NCBI GenBank assembly: GCA_018304545.1
Contig: JAGVVZ010000006.1
Location: forward strand, 40,239 to 104,238
Source: Candidatus Aenigmatarchaeota archaeon
GTDB lineage: Archaea > Aenigmatarchaeota > Aenigmatarchaeia > CG10238-14
Length of the DNA: 64,000 bases
Reading direction: 5' to 3'
Position numbers and translations under genes: made by a program. Position 1 is the first letter of the stretch, and each line of letters starts with the position of its first letter. The notes under the pieces are model-generated. The model was not told the origin of the DNA, did no database searches, and saw nothing but the letters and a program-made list of their open reading frames with translations. Positions 34,479 to 43,395 of this stretch are shown piece by piece.

Positions 34479-34955
34479 ATGAAAGATGAAATAGAAAAGG
34501 AGTATAAAAAACTACAAAATAAATATCAACTTCCTGATATTAAAAAACTGGAAAAGGAATTTGACCTTAAGTTTGATAAACCTACATCCATACTCCAGGA
34601 TACAATAGATGGTATAACAAACGAAATATCAGACATTTCAAAAATGTTGGAATCATTGATTTTCGTTGATTCCGGCAACCCGCCTATTCATCTTTATGAA
34701 TCAAAGATGCTGAGCGACAAAGACATAGACACTTTTGGCTTACTGAAAGAGTTAATGTCAACTTACTGGACCGGGAAAAGAATAAAGATACAGGGTAATG
34801 AGAAAGAGATGGTAAGCTTTGTCAAAAAAAGCATGGAAAAATGGGAAAAGAATATAAAGCCAAAAATAATTGAGTTGTCTGAGATTTTCGAAACTGGATG
34901 GAAGAACGCAAAATTAAGAGAACTGGAAGACAACCATATGAGCTATTTGGGATGA
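34479..34955 (+). CDS. helical hypothetical protein, 158 aa
   Basis: Almost entirely helical and highly charged, with an N-terminal amphipathic stretch (EKEYKKLQNKYQLPDIKKLEKEF) and two further helices, the last containing KSMEKWEKNIKPKIIELSEIF. No catalytic motif and no signal or membrane segment, so it is probably cytosolic and binds a partner. A single-gene transcript is likely; no family recognised. Confidence 0.6.
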   Translation: MKDEIEKEYKKLQNKYQLPDIKKLEKEFDLKFDKPTSILQDTIDGITNEISDISKMLESLIFVDSGNPPIHLYESKMLSDKDIDTFGLLKELMSTYWTGKRIKIQGNEKEMVSFVKKSMEKWEKNIKPKIIELSEIFETGWKNAKLRELEDNHMSYLG

Positions 34956-35020
34956 GTCCTGAAGAACGGTCTTGAGAATTAAATATAAAAGTATATCTTG
35001 AATATTAATTCTAGATTAGT

Positions 35021-35233
35021 ATGAACGATTATCAACAAGGTCCAAACGTTGAGTCTCCTTTCTATACTGTCGGCGAATTAGCTGTATATCTGCGTGTATG
35101 CGAGGCGACTATATATAGAATGGCTAAGAAGGGAACGATTCCTGGAGCGCAAATTGGTAGATCATGGAGATTTCATAAAGATACGATAGAGAAATGGATA
35201 AGAGAAAATAGTCAATACCAACTTCAAGGATAA
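35021..35233 (+). CDS. MerR/excisionase-type DNA-binding protein
   Basis: 70 residues made up of one helix-turn-helix_17 domain: FYTVGELAVYLRVCEATIYRMAKKGTIPGAQIGRSWRF followed by a final helix DTIEKWIREN. This family includes phage excisionases and chromosomal regulators; with no integrase nearby, it is more likely a regulator. The TA-rich segment about 30 bases upstream provides a promoter. It converges directly on the eL33 gene. Confidence 0.85.
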   Translation: MNDYQQGPNVESPFYTVGELAVYLRVCEATIYRMAKKGTIPGAQIGRSWRFHKDTIEKWIRENSQYQLQG

Positions 35234-35500
35234 TTATTCAATATTTATTCTAGTTCCCATTGCTTGTCCTGGCAGATTTCTTTCAAATTTGGCTCTCACG
35301 ATACCTTTGTTGCCATGCACACCTGTAATTTGGCCCTTAAACTCTTTGCCCGAAGGTGATTTCCATAGCAATGATTTGCCAAGCAGTTTTTCAGCTTTTT
35401 CTTTGCTGTCTACATTATTAATTTCAACAAGCAACTGGTTCGTATTTTGAGTATGTCTGCCTCTTCTGTAACTTAAAATAATGCCATTCATAACAATCAT
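35234..35500 (-). CDS. rpl35ae: 50S ribosomal protein eL33 (L35Ae)
   Basis: 88 residues, complete. The family signature is clear: GIILSYRRGRHTQNTNQLLVE at the N-terminus, a 'GKSLLWKSPSGKEFKGQITGVHGNKG' core, and the C-terminal VRAKFERNLPGQAMGTRI. This is an archaeal/eukaryotic-specific large-subunit protein, absent from bacteria, so it supports the archaeal identity of the contig. An in-frame ATG three codons in (MNGI) is an equally good start. Confidence 0.95.
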   Translation of the reverse strand: MIVMNGIILSYRRGRHTQNTNQLLVEINNVDSKEKAEKLLGKSLLWKSPSGKEFKGQITGVHGNKGIVRAKFERNLPGQAMGTRINIE

Positions 35501-35581
35501 CTATTATATTTGTATTTTTATACTTTACCATTAATCATTAAAATGTATCACTGCCCATAAAAACATCTAATATTATGAAAA

Positions 35582-36118
35582 CTAAGCTTTCTCATAATCA
35601 ATCATCCTTGCGTATAATTTGCAGACATAACTGTATCTCCTAGTACCTGGTGTTATCCGTCCTCTCACATATTCTATTATCTCATCTCTTCGATCCACCA
35701 AATCTCTTCTTACATCTCTTATACAATCATAAGCTATGCTTAATCCAAAGGGACCTATACCTTCAGTGTAGTCTGTATTCAAACTTAAAACTTTTGCAAT
35801 TGGAAGTTCTAAAGGTTTGAATCTTCCAGAAGGTATGTCTGCGATTTGCGGTATATCTGGTGAACTGCCTCTCGAACCTGATTGGGTGCCATATATCATA
35901 GCAGTGACAAAACGTGTTTCAATCAACGCGCTTCTATTCAAAAAAGGTGTTTGCAAATATTCTTTCCACAACGCTGAATCAAATAAATAGCTTAATGGAT
36001 CTTCAATAGGAAATTCTGGACTGGTCAAGGCTTTTTGGATTCTATAAGGAACATAGACGGTTAAGAAAAACGGTTTTCTATATCCACCGTGGGCAAGCTG
36101 GATTTCTCTTGATAGCAT
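35582..36118 (-). CDS. hypothetical protein, 178 aa
   Basis: A soluble protein of unknown function. Visible features are a 'FFLTVYVPYRIQKAL' strand-helix, a Gly/Ser-rich loop (TQSGSRGSSPD) and a basic C-terminal helical region (DCIRDVRRDLVDRRDEIIEYV). No signal peptide. It lies after the GT2 gene in the same direction, 42 bases downstream, so it may be the last member of the long minus-strand cluster that starts at 43.36 kb. Confidence 0.55.
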   Translation of the reverse strand: MLSREIQLAHGGYRKPFFLTVYVPYRIQKALTSPEFPIEDPLSYLFDSALWKEYLQTPFLNRSALIETRFVTAMIYGTQSGSRGSSPDIPQIADIPSGRFKPLELPIAKVLSLNTDYTEGIGPFGLSIAYDCIRDVRRDLVDRRDEIIEYVRGRITPGTRRYSYVCKLYARMIDYEKA

Positions 36119-36160
36119 AATCCAGAATTCAAAAGTTAAAGCTAAATCTGTTTCTTTGTC

Positions 36161-36838
36161 TCAGTGGCTGTTATATTTTAGTTTCCTCGCACAACTGAGT
36201 TGGCGTGTAAATTCTCTAAATCCTAAAAATTTGACATAACTAATCCACATGCCAACATCCTTTAAAAAACCTATGATACCTGATTTTTGGATTTTGAATA
36301 CTTGACCCACATTTCCCAAAATTACAATGCCTGTCTTGGATTTATTAAGAAATATTTTATTCATAGCCGGTTCCAGCAAATAGTCTCCAAAATCGAAAAT
36401 TTCAACATTTCTAATCAATTTATTTTTATAGACTGCTCTCTGTCCTGTGTATGCCGTTGAGAAACCTATAAGTTTTGAGAAAAACATATCTCTTTCCCAT
36501 TCACCCAATATCATGTCGCAGTTGTTATCTGCCATCTCCTTCAACATAGCATCAGCATGATACGTCTTGAAATTCGTAATGTCCGAATCGAGAAACAATA
36601 ATATATTCGACCTGGCTTCAAAAACACCGCTCCTTATGGCAGCAGATTTTCCTAAGTTCTTTTCGTGAGTTATTAATCTTATCCCTCTTATACTATCCAA
36701 AATTTTTTTAGTATAAAGATCGGAGCCATCGTCCACAATTATTATTTCTCTTATCAGTTTTGATTTTTTGATTTCATTTATAATCGGAATGATTCTTTTG
36801 CCTTCATTATGACATGGGATTATAACAGAGGCTTTCAT
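36161..36838 (-). CDS. family 2 glycosyltransferase
   Basis: 225 residues, GT-A fold. The N-terminal strand ASVIIPCHNEGKRI binds the nucleotide sugar, followed by REIIIVDDGSD and the metal-binding DxD in LLFLDSDIT. The acceptor part (GQRAVYKNKLIRNVE) is less conserved. No membrane helix, so it is a cytosolic or peripheral transferase. The sugar and acceptor cannot be told from sequence. It sits 31 bases downstream of the nucleotidyltransferase pair, which suggests joint expression. Confidence 0.9.
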   Translation of the reverse strand: MKASVIIPCHNEGKRIIPIINEIKKSKLIREIIIVDDGSDLYTKKILDSIRGIRLITHEKNLGKSAAIRSGVFEARSNILLFLDSDITNFKTYHADAMLKEMADNNCDMILGEWERDMFFSKLIGFSTAYTGQRAVYKNKLIRNVEIFDFGDYLLEPAMNKIFLNKSKTGIVILGNVGQVFKIQKSGIIGFLKDVGMWISYVKFLGFREFTRQLSCARKLKYNSH

Positions 36839-36869
36839 AAAAAATATTTATCGGGTCAGAATCTAATAG

Positions 36870-37994
36870 CTAATTTTTATCTTCTTTTATAGCTCTGGAA
36901 AGATCCCTTATTAGATTGCGAACATATTCTCTCATCCTGTAAACTTCCTTTTCATCTAATTTATCAACCTTATGCTTGTCAGCTAAATCTTTCATTATTT
37001 CTATTTTCTTCCACATATCCCAATAGTAACCGTCGACCATGTGCTTGTCAACTATCTCTCTCTTGAATGTCTCGCTTACTTTCTTCTCATCTTCTGGCAT
37101 CTTCTTTAAGCTGCTCAATGCAGATATAGCTGCCTTACGCATCACGTCATAAGTCCTTTCCAAAACCTTTTCCTTTTTCCTCGTCTCTAAGATCGATAGC
37201 AGGTCATACATTTTATTAATGAACTCATCTGACTTATCTATCCACTCATCGACAAAAGCACCAGTAACATCCATTAGTTCTTTATGCTCTATTTTCTTTC
37301 TTACTTCAATTATATCTCTCAGCCAATCTGCGTATTTTTGTTCGAGTATGCCTGGTTCAACCAGATATTTTATCACTTCATCATGCGCCTTGTTGGGAAC
37401 TGGCGGCTCTAAACCCATAAACATGAGCACTGCCTGAGCTGTATTCAAAATGGCATAATAGCAATCCTCAGCAAGCATCAGCAGCTTTACTGTCTTCGCA
37501 CGCATTATTTTTTTAGGTGCGCCATCCATATAGCTTTCCACTGCCTCTCTTGTAGCAGGGATTTTGCCCATCTCCAGTAATCTCTTGAAAGGTGTGAAGA
37601 ATCCCGTATCATAAATCGCCTTGCCTTCTTTTATGAAATTGTAAATGATCGGATGTGCCACCCGAGCAAAGTCCATAAATTCTGTCAGCGTATATAACGG
37701 CTGGACGGAAATTGCCAGTGATATATCTTGAGCCATTTTCACAATGTCGCTATCAATTCTTGCCTTCTCATCCATTTCTATTGGCTTATCAGTATCATCT
37801 ATAACAACGAACAGATCCACATCTGATTTCTGTTGAAACTCGCCCCTGGCAACCGATCCCATAATCACAATGCATTTGATCCTTTCTTTATATTTATCAA
37901 TAACCTGTTTCTTCAGTTTTTCAACGTTGGGCATTATATCTTTTGAGTCTATAGTTACTAGCTCCTCTTTCTTCTGTTCAGGTTTTTTAATCAT
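36870..37994 (-). CDS. nucleotidyltransferase-domain protein with long helical C-terminus
   Basis: 374 residues. The MNT-type NTase core lies at about residues 35-115: CIVIMGSVARGEFQQKSDVDLFVVIDD contains GSxxRG and DxD. The C-terminal 250 residues are helical (HEPN-like in appearance) and include ESYMDGAPKKIMRAKTVKLLMLAEDCYYAI. It is a tandem paralogue of the upstream gene, which ends at the adjacent base. Reaction and target unknown; such domains transfer AMP or another nucleotide to protein or RNA, or act in toxin-antitoxin pairs. Confidence 0.8.
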   Translation of the reverse strand: MIKKPEQKKEELVTIDSKDIMPNVEKLKKQVIDKYKERIKCIVIMGSVARGEFQQKSDVDLFVVIDDTDKPIEMDEKARIDSDIVKMAQDISLAISVQPLYTLTEFMDFARVAHPIIYNFIKEGKAIYDTGFFTPFKRLLEMGKIPATREAVESYMDGAPKKIMRAKTVKLLMLAEDCYYAILNTAQAVLMFMGLEPPVPNKAHDEVIKYLVEPGILEQKYADWLRDIIEVRKKIEHKELMDVTGAFVDEWIDKSDEFINKMYDLLSILETRKKEKVLERTYDVMRKAAISALSSLKKMPEDEKKVSETFKREIVDKHMVDGYYWDMWKKIEIMKDLADKHKVDKLDEKEVYRMREYVRNLIRDLSRAIKEDKN

Positions 37995-38882
37995 TTAAAT
38001 CAACAATCCAAAATCATATTCTTTCAGTTCGTTCGGCAAGAATTTCTTCATTCTATCAATAATTTCTTTGGACAACTTCATTGCTTTGTCTAGATGTTGC
38101 GGCTCGACCGCCTTGATTCTTTCGTGATCCATATCCTTCCACAGCGCATTCAGCTCTTTGAATTTATCAACATATTCGCTCTCCAATTTATGATCCTTGA
38201 CAAGTTTTTCAAGCCAATCTGGCATATTTCTTTGATCCGGAGCCTCTTTATATAAATACATTATAACTGACTGGCATGCGTCCGTGGCTGCATATCTCAA
38301 ATCAAACACCATCGTCTTCATGCCCAACTCTACCCGTTTGATTATTGCATCTCCCGATCTAGCTTTTAATCCGATCGATTCATCGCTAGGCGGAAGCAAC
38401 CCAGATTTCAGCATTCTCTGGACGGGCTTTACGAAGCCTGTATCATATATTACTAATCCTACTCTAAGAAAATTAAATAGCTCTGGCGATCCCCTCTTCA
38501 TCCATGCCCAGAATTCTGTCAGTGGCGTCATTTGAATATGCAACCCCTTCATCTCTGTCGTGATTATCTGCAGTTGTGCTCGGATTCTGTTAACATCTTC
38601 CGAACTCTTCGTGGCCGTGTCATCCACAACAACCCACAGATCAATATCAGACGTTGCCTTCATATCGCCTCTTGCTGCTGATCCAAAAATAAGGACGGAT
38701 TTGACTTGATCCCCGTACATCTTTTTAATCCTGTTTGTGAATTCTATGACCCGTGAATAGAAGTCTTTTTTCTTTATCTCTTCATCCCAATTATCTGCAA
38801 CAGATGGAGGGGATAGTTCTATCTCTCCCTTGTTTAGTAAAAATGGTTCTACAAGCTCCTTTGCCAGTTCGTCAATAGCCAT
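37995..38882 (-). CDS. nucleotidyltransferase-domain protein, paralogue of its neighbour
   Basis: 295 residues with the same architecture as the downstream gene: an NTase core with VKSVLIFGSAARGDMKATSDIDLWVVVDD (GSxxRG plus DxD) and a helical C-terminal domain containing KRVELGMKTMVFDLRYAATDACQSVIMYLY. Both keep the catalytic acidic pair, so both are probably active. The stop abuts the next gene's start. This is the third large gene in a five-gene set of co-directional large ORFs. Confidence 0.8.
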   Translation of the reverse strand: MAIDELAKELVEPFLLNKGEIELSPPSVADNWDEEIKKKDFYSRVIEFTNRIKKMYGDQVKSVLIFGSAARGDMKATSDIDLWVVVDDTATKSSEDVNRIRAQLQIITTEMKGLHIQMTPLTEFWAWMKRGSPELFNFLRVGLVIYDTGFVKPVQRMLKSGLLPPSDESIGLKARSGDAIIKRVELGMKTMVFDLRYAATDACQSVIMYLYKEAPDQRNMPDWLEKLVKDHKLESEYVDKFKELNALWKDMDHERIKAVEPQHLDKAMKLSKEIIDRMKKFLPNELKEYDFGLLI

Positions 38883-38984
38883 AATTATACATTCTCCAGA
38901 TTGTATATAAAATTAACTACTATATTGTAGTTATATTAATCATCAACCCTTAATACACAGATTGCATTTCGATTAATAAAAAAC

Positions 38985-40994
38985 TTACCTTAATTCTTCC
39001 TTTAACCAGTCTTCAGGTCTCTTGCCTGCCTTCAATGCAGCACTGCTCAGCAACGTATGTTCTTCCTCAGGCGACCTCAACTGTCCTTTTAATGGCTCGA
39101 ATGCGTGCTGGAATATATGCACTCTTTGTCTTGCCCAGTCTCTCGTTCCCTCTGATATTGCAAAGAACGTCTCAGGCAGTTTTTCTGGAGGTATATCTTT
39201 AGCTAAGTTTTCAGATATCGTTCTCAAAGCAATCACACTTCCCCTGAATGGATCATCTCCGCCGCCTCTCTCAAAAAGTAGATAAACCACATGTTTTCTG
39301 CCCATGTCACCGTCTTTTCTTAATTTCCACAATAATTCATAAATAACTATTCTATCCGCAATATCAATCGGCTTGTGCGGTTGCAGCGGACTGGGATAAT
39401 TTGCGTGTATGCCGATGATATAATCACCGACTTTGATATCCAGTCTTTTCGTCGCATCTATCAGATCTTCAGCCTCGTCAAACGGGTCGACGCCTTGAGT
39501 AGCCACATGCTCCCAGTCTATAATCATGAAAATTTTGTCATGATACGGATTCGGACCGCCTTTGAGATTTTCTAATGCCTCTCTTATGTGCTTGACGGCA
39601 GCAAGAATCTGCTTGGGTCTCCATAACATATATCTTCCGCCAAACTCCGGATTTCTTGCATCCGGCACTTCAAATGTTATCAAGAAATCTTTCAGATTTT
39701 CAAACAGTATTTTTTTCTGCTGGTCTCTCTTCTTTTGTTCGCCTGACGGTATAATCGCATCTATCTCTCTCGATATTATTTTTTTCAATCCGTTGTCGTC
39801 CTTCATCCATTCCGCTAGTTCAACAATGTGTCCCTGAAGATATTTAGCGGCTACAACACCATAGTAAAATTCCTTAAATAGAATTGAAGTGTCTTTGATT
39901 TCGCTGTTCGCTTTCTCATACGCTTTATCCAACCACTCATCATCACTCAAAGGGTTATCAAAATTATAATAATAATTGGAAAGAAAGTCCTTGTACATCA
40001 CTGCCATCTCTTTCCAGAGTGGGTCTTGATTTAAAAACAGGTTATGAGCAACGATATAATACGCATCATCCAACGTCTCGCCGAACTTATCTTCCTGATG
40101 CCAGTCCAGACCCTGAAGTAAATGTTTCCCAACCGCTTCAACAATCTGTTTTCTCGTTTCAACAACTAAACTATTTTCTAATTTTATTCTATTTTTGTAA
40201 TCGCTCTGAATAATGGCTGATTGCTTTTCTTCAATTGTAGGCTGTCTTCCATTCGCCTCGAGAGTCTCTCTTATTCTCGGATCGACCTCGGGTCCCCTGT
40301 ATATTTTGTCTATTACATCTTCTGCTGTGGCTTTTTGAATACTATTTGTTGCTTCCCCGCCCATTATAACTTGCGACCATCTGTAAGCATAATCTCTTCT
40401 AAAAAAATATGCTTTGCCGTTTTTGGGATCAATGCTTTCAGGCAGACTGGTTTTCTTAAACCACTCCACTAGTTTCGGATTGTTTTTAAACAATTTTTTC
40501 CCAAGAAAATTCCCGGAAGGGTCGCACATTGTAATGTAAAGCCGTTGGCCGGCATGCGTGAATAGCTCAAGCCATTCTCTAAGACATGAGTGGAAATTGA
40601 CGTACTTGCATCCGCCATAAACTCCTGACTTAACTGCCTTTTCCAGTTTGTTCTGTGTGATAATCCATTCTGTCCTGTCCGGCAGTTCCAATGGCGCCTG
40701 CAAATCACCGTGCAGCAGCATATCCACTTCCATTTTTTCAGAAATATATCTTATCTCCTTGCCTTCAGAAAAATTGATTTCATGAGGGATATCGCTCGCA
40801 ATCTCAACCGCGCCAGCACCCCTCGTTAATGCATATCCAGTCTTCTTAACCAAAGTATTTATTTCATCAGAACGGGCGGCATAATAAATTCCGGATGATA
40901 CAGCAACCTTAAAACCGCCTGACTCTTTTTTGTTCTTGAATGGAGTTTTAATTTTTACATTGGTCAGTTTTTCGATAACTCCCTTTATATCCAT
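38985..40994 (-). CDS. large protein with xylose-isomerase/AP-endonuclease-like TIM barrel
   Basis: 669 residues, not a known named protein. The N-terminal part resembles an endonuclease IV/sugar-isomerase barrel: EVDMLLHGDLQAPLELPD followed by ITQNKLEKAVKSGVYGGCKYVNFHS. After a long helical insert (about 200-480) the pattern resumes with KIFMIIDWEHVATQGVDPFDEAEDLI and VGDYIIGIHANYPSPLQPH, like the later metal-binding strands of the barrel. Overlaps the preceding gene by 10 bases. Probably cytosolic. The fold call is inference from pattern; the enzyme activity is unknown. Confidence 0.55.
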   Translation of the reverse strand: MDIKGVIEKLTNVKIKTPFKNKKESGGFKVAVSSGIYYAARSDEINTLVKKTGYALTRGAGAVEIASDIPHEINFSEGKEIRYISEKMEVDMLLHGDLQAPLELPDRTEWIITQNKLEKAVKSGVYGGCKYVNFHSCLREWLELFTHAGQRLYITMCDPSGNFLGKKLFKNNPKLVEWFKKTSLPESIDPKNGKAYFFRRDYAYRWSQVIMGGEATNSIQKATAEDVIDKIYRGPEVDPRIRETLEANGRQPTIEEKQSAIIQSDYKNRIKLENSLVVETRKQIVEAVGKHLLQGLDWHQEDKFGETLDDAYYIVAHNLFLNQDPLWKEMAVMYKDFLSNYYYNFDNPLSDDEWLDKAYEKANSEIKDTSILFKEFYYGVVAAKYLQGHIVELAEWMKDDNGLKKIISREIDAIIPSGEQKKRDQQKKILFENLKDFLITFEVPDARNPEFGGRYMLWRPKQILAAVKHIREALENLKGGPNPYHDKIFMIIDWEHVATQGVDPFDEAEDLIDATKRLDIKVGDYIIGIHANYPSPLQPHKPIDIADRIVIYELLWKLRKDGDMGRKHVVYLLFERGGGDDPFRGSVIALRTISENLAKDIPPEKLPETFFAISEGTRDWARQRVHIFQHAFEPLKGQLRSPEEEHTLLSSAALKAGKRPEDWLKEELR

Positions 40995-42940
40995 GCCTTC
41001 ACCTCGGCACCAGGAACGCCAGATCCCTTCTTCAGATAATCTGAAACCACGCCATACATTCTGCCCGGGCCTAGTTGCATCATCTTAGACATTCTTTCAT
41101 TCATTAGTTTCTCATATGGTCCTGGATAAGCAAACACGACTTCTATTCCTAGCTTGTTCATGAAATCCAAGAAATCTCTTCTGAATTTGTTAAGCTCCCC
41201 TCTTAATTTATCAAGTGATGAAATCTCTTTATTTTCTTCTTTCTTGAATTTTTTTTCCAACAATCCTTTCTGTTCTTCGTCTTTTGCAAAAAACTCAGGA
41301 AATTCTGATTTTATGGAATCTTCAATACTCATGATCTTGCCTTCGGCATCAATCTGCTCACCTACCATCATTGCCACATCCCTCTCTTCTTTTTTAGCCA
41401 TTGCCCACAGCTCAATTTGCCTCCCTAAAATGATGTTTTGCGTGCAGTTGAAAGTTTTTAGCGGTTCGAACCACATGTCTTCAAACATTCCACCATTGGG
41501 CAGACGAATAACAGTTCTCACAAGATCCATATAAATAAACACAAAGTAAGGACTGAAAGGCCATTTTATTCCCGGCTTTATACCTGTAGGTCTTTCTGGT
41601 GTTCCAAATCTTAGGCTGAATGTTTCTATCGTATTATAAACCACTGAAGGCACCTGTTCTAATGGAAGCACTTCATATTCATCTTGTATTTGAGCTATTA
41701 TCGTCAATAAAGGATCATCAATCATTGGTGACATCGGCAATGCTGGAACTTCATTTCTTTTTTCTTTTTCCAGTTTCTTTACTGCATCAAGCATTCTTTT
41801 TCTGTCTTCCTCTTTCCCATATAAATCCACGAGCTTGTAAAAACCTGCCTCTTTGAATGTCAATTTCTCATACGTCTCTTTTGAATGTTTGAATAATTCG
41901 GGAACGATAAATGGCCGCCATGACCATACCACTGTATTATCCAGAGATACGGCCTGGGAATCTGGCCTGAAGAAATGCAGCCTTTCCATCCAAGATGCTC
42001 CGCCCTCACGCATTTCTTTGATTGCCCTATACCTAGAGATTAGTGGCTTTACTTGATTCCTGTATTCCAATATTGATCTTTTTCTTGCCTCCATCATCAT
42101 TTTTAATCTTTCATATCTTTCTTTTATAGTTGGCAAAAAAATTCTATCTCTCCATTCTAGGAATAATTTATTTTTTGTTACAAGTATGACAGCTTCAGCG
42201 CGCGAAATGTCTAATCTGTCTACAATTTTCTTTTCTTCTGTCTCATCATCCTTCAATTCCATAAAATCAGAAATGATAGTAGGCCATCGCGGAGCAATTG
42301 TACGCATAGCTATGCCTTCGCCTGCATGAGCGTCGACATAATCAACAAACACTGCACGCAATACATGAAGTGCTTCCCTCAGCTTTCTATCTGCATCATC
42401 TAAATCTCGGTTTTCAACTTTGCCGCTTCTTATTTCTTCAATCATTTTTTTACCCAATTTTTTTTCAACCTTCTCTAAATCTCTTCTTGCCTCGTCGATT
42501 TTAGCAAAATAATTCAGATATTCCTTATATTTTCTTACATCATGCGACAGCAATTCAAAATCAGTAATTGCATTAGTTAGGCTTGCAAAGCCGTTCTTGA
42601 TCTGCTCCTCCAGCTGACGTTTAATATCCATTGTCCTCTGATAATATTCTGTGAAGACGGGAGACACCTCGACTGATGTTGAAACTTTGAATGTATCATA
42701 GCCCCACTTTCCTAGTTGGAAGAGGAGACCGAGCATTATTCCGGAACCGCCGCCCATCTCATAGGTAAGATCTATCAGTCCTTCAGCCTCGAATGGAGCT
42801 GCGTTAATTCCTTCTCCCGGATACATTCTAAGCTTGAATTTTTTGCCGTTGATTTGCTTTGTTGTAAAGGGTAAAGGTCCACCAAAACTAGCGACTGGAT
42901 CTCCTACGGGCGGAAATGGCCCTGCTGGATAATTAACCAT
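40985..42940 (-). CDS. large coiled-coil-rich protein of unknown function
   Basis: 651 residues without recognisable homologues. The N-terminal region is Gly/Pro-rich (YPAGPFPPVGDPVASFGGPL) and contains a small hydrophobic Gly-rich stretch (GGGSGIMLGLLFQLG). Several long charged helices follow (about 110-330 and 380-420), then a more globular part, and a final coiled coil with LRGELNKFRRDFLDFMNKLGIEVVFAY. No signal peptide. It overlaps the TIM-barrel gene by 10 bases and is downstream of two mini membrane proteins, so it belongs to the same transcript and may act as a scaffold. Confidence 0.65.
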   Translation of the reverse strand: MVNYPAGPFPPVGDPVASFGGPLPFTTKQINGKKFKLRMYPGEGINAAPFEAEGLIDLTYEMGGGSGIMLGLLFQLGKWGYDTFKVSTSVEVSPVFTEYYQRTMDIKRQLEEQIKNGFASLTNAITDFELLSHDVRKYKEYLNYFAKIDEARRDLEKVEKKLGKKMIEEIRSGKVENRDLDDADRKLREALHVLRAVFVDYVDAHAGEGIAMRTIAPRWPTIISDFMELKDDETEEKKIVDRLDISRAEAVILVTKNKLFLEWRDRIFLPTIKERYERLKMMMEARKRSILEYRNQVKPLISRYRAIKEMREGGASWMERLHFFRPDSQAVSLDNTVVWSWRPFIVPELFKHSKETYEKLTFKEAGFYKLVDLYGKEEDRKRMLDAVKKLEKEKRNEVPALPMSPMIDDPLLTIIAQIQDEYEVLPLEQVPSVVYNTIETFSLRFGTPERPTGIKPGIKWPFSPYFVFIYMDLVRTVIRLPNGGMFEDMWFEPLKTFNCTQNIILGRQIELWAMAKKEERDVAMMVGEQIDAEGKIMSIEDSIKSEFPEFFAKDEEQKGLLEKKFKKEENKEISSLDKLRGELNKFRRDFLDFMNKLGIEVVFAYPGPYEKLMNERMSKMMQLGPGRMYGVVSDYLKKGSGVPGAEVKAWI

Positions 42941-43034
42941 ATTATTTTATTATGTTTTCTATTTGATAAAAGTTTACAGTTTTCTAGATGCTTATATCAA
43001 ACAAGCAGAAATTTTATTTATTTATAAGAATATC

Positions 43035-43193
43035 CTACAACTTCCACAAGAATATCCCTATACCCAAGAGCAATATCCCCATGAGTATGCCAATGTTTGT
43101 GAACCATGACATCTGATGAGCACCTGTATACGGAAAGAATATTATCATTGTTATTCCTAAAAATATGAATCCTAGTGCTAATAACTTTGGCAT
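43035..43193 (-). CDS. 52-aa two-TM membrane protein (unannotated)
   Basis: ATG at 43193 to TAG at 43035. Two hydrophobic helices (LLALGFIFLGITMIIFF and IGILMGILLLGIGIFLW) are joined by a short polar turn with HQMSW. It starts seven bases after the stop of a second such gene. Below the length cutoff of the ORF track. The clean two-helix pattern and operon spacing make it a real gene in my judgement. Confidence 0.6.
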   Translation of the reverse strand: MPKLLALGFIFLGITMIIFFPYTGAHQMSWFTNIGILMGILLLGIGIFLWKL

Positions 43194-43200
43194 TATCTCA

Positions 43201-43356
43201 TTAAAGATTTAGTAAATACAAGGACAAATAAATTAGTGTTGGTCCGAAAATTATCGCAATTGTGAACGCACCGTAATCTCCAGTCAAGTATAAAGCATAC
43301 GTTAAGTATCCGCCGACCAAAAATGCCAGCAGTCCTAAGATTTTAATAATAACCAT
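43201..43356 (-). CDS. 51-aa two-TM membrane protein (unannotated)
   Basis: ATG at 43356 to TAA at 43201. Two hydrophobic helices (IIKILGLLAFLVGGYLTYALYL and FTIAIIFGPTLIYLSLYLL) are separated by TGDYG. A TATA-like sequence (catattaaaag read on the minus strand, 43379-43389) lies about 27 bases upstream, so it heads the minus-strand train as a leaderless gene. Related in size and layout, but not clearly in sequence, to the following mini-protein. Confidence 0.6.
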   Translation of the reverse strand: MVIIKILGLLAFLVGGYLTYALYLTGDYGAFTIAIIFGPTLIYLSLYLLNL

Positions 43357-43395
43357 AACCAAATTATAATAGGAAAACTTTTAATATGTGATACC
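43357..43395. promoter_or_regulatory. 39-bp bidirectional promoter
   Basis: Divergent start codons at 43356 (minus) and 43396 (plus) are separated by only 39 bases. aattataat (43362-43370) lies 26-34 bases upstream of the plus ATG. The minus-strand catattaaaag (43379-43389) is centred 27 bases upstream of the minus ATG. The two boxes are interleaved and both predicted transcripts are leaderless, so the two arms should be co-regulated or compete for transcription factors. Confidence 0.5.

Noticed and set aside
36870-38882. The NTase pair as a classic MNT/HEPN toxin-antitoxin locus
   Set aside because: Both genes are about 300-370 aa with the NTase and the helical domain fused, and both keep catalytic residues; the two-small-gene MNT/HEPN pattern is not met.
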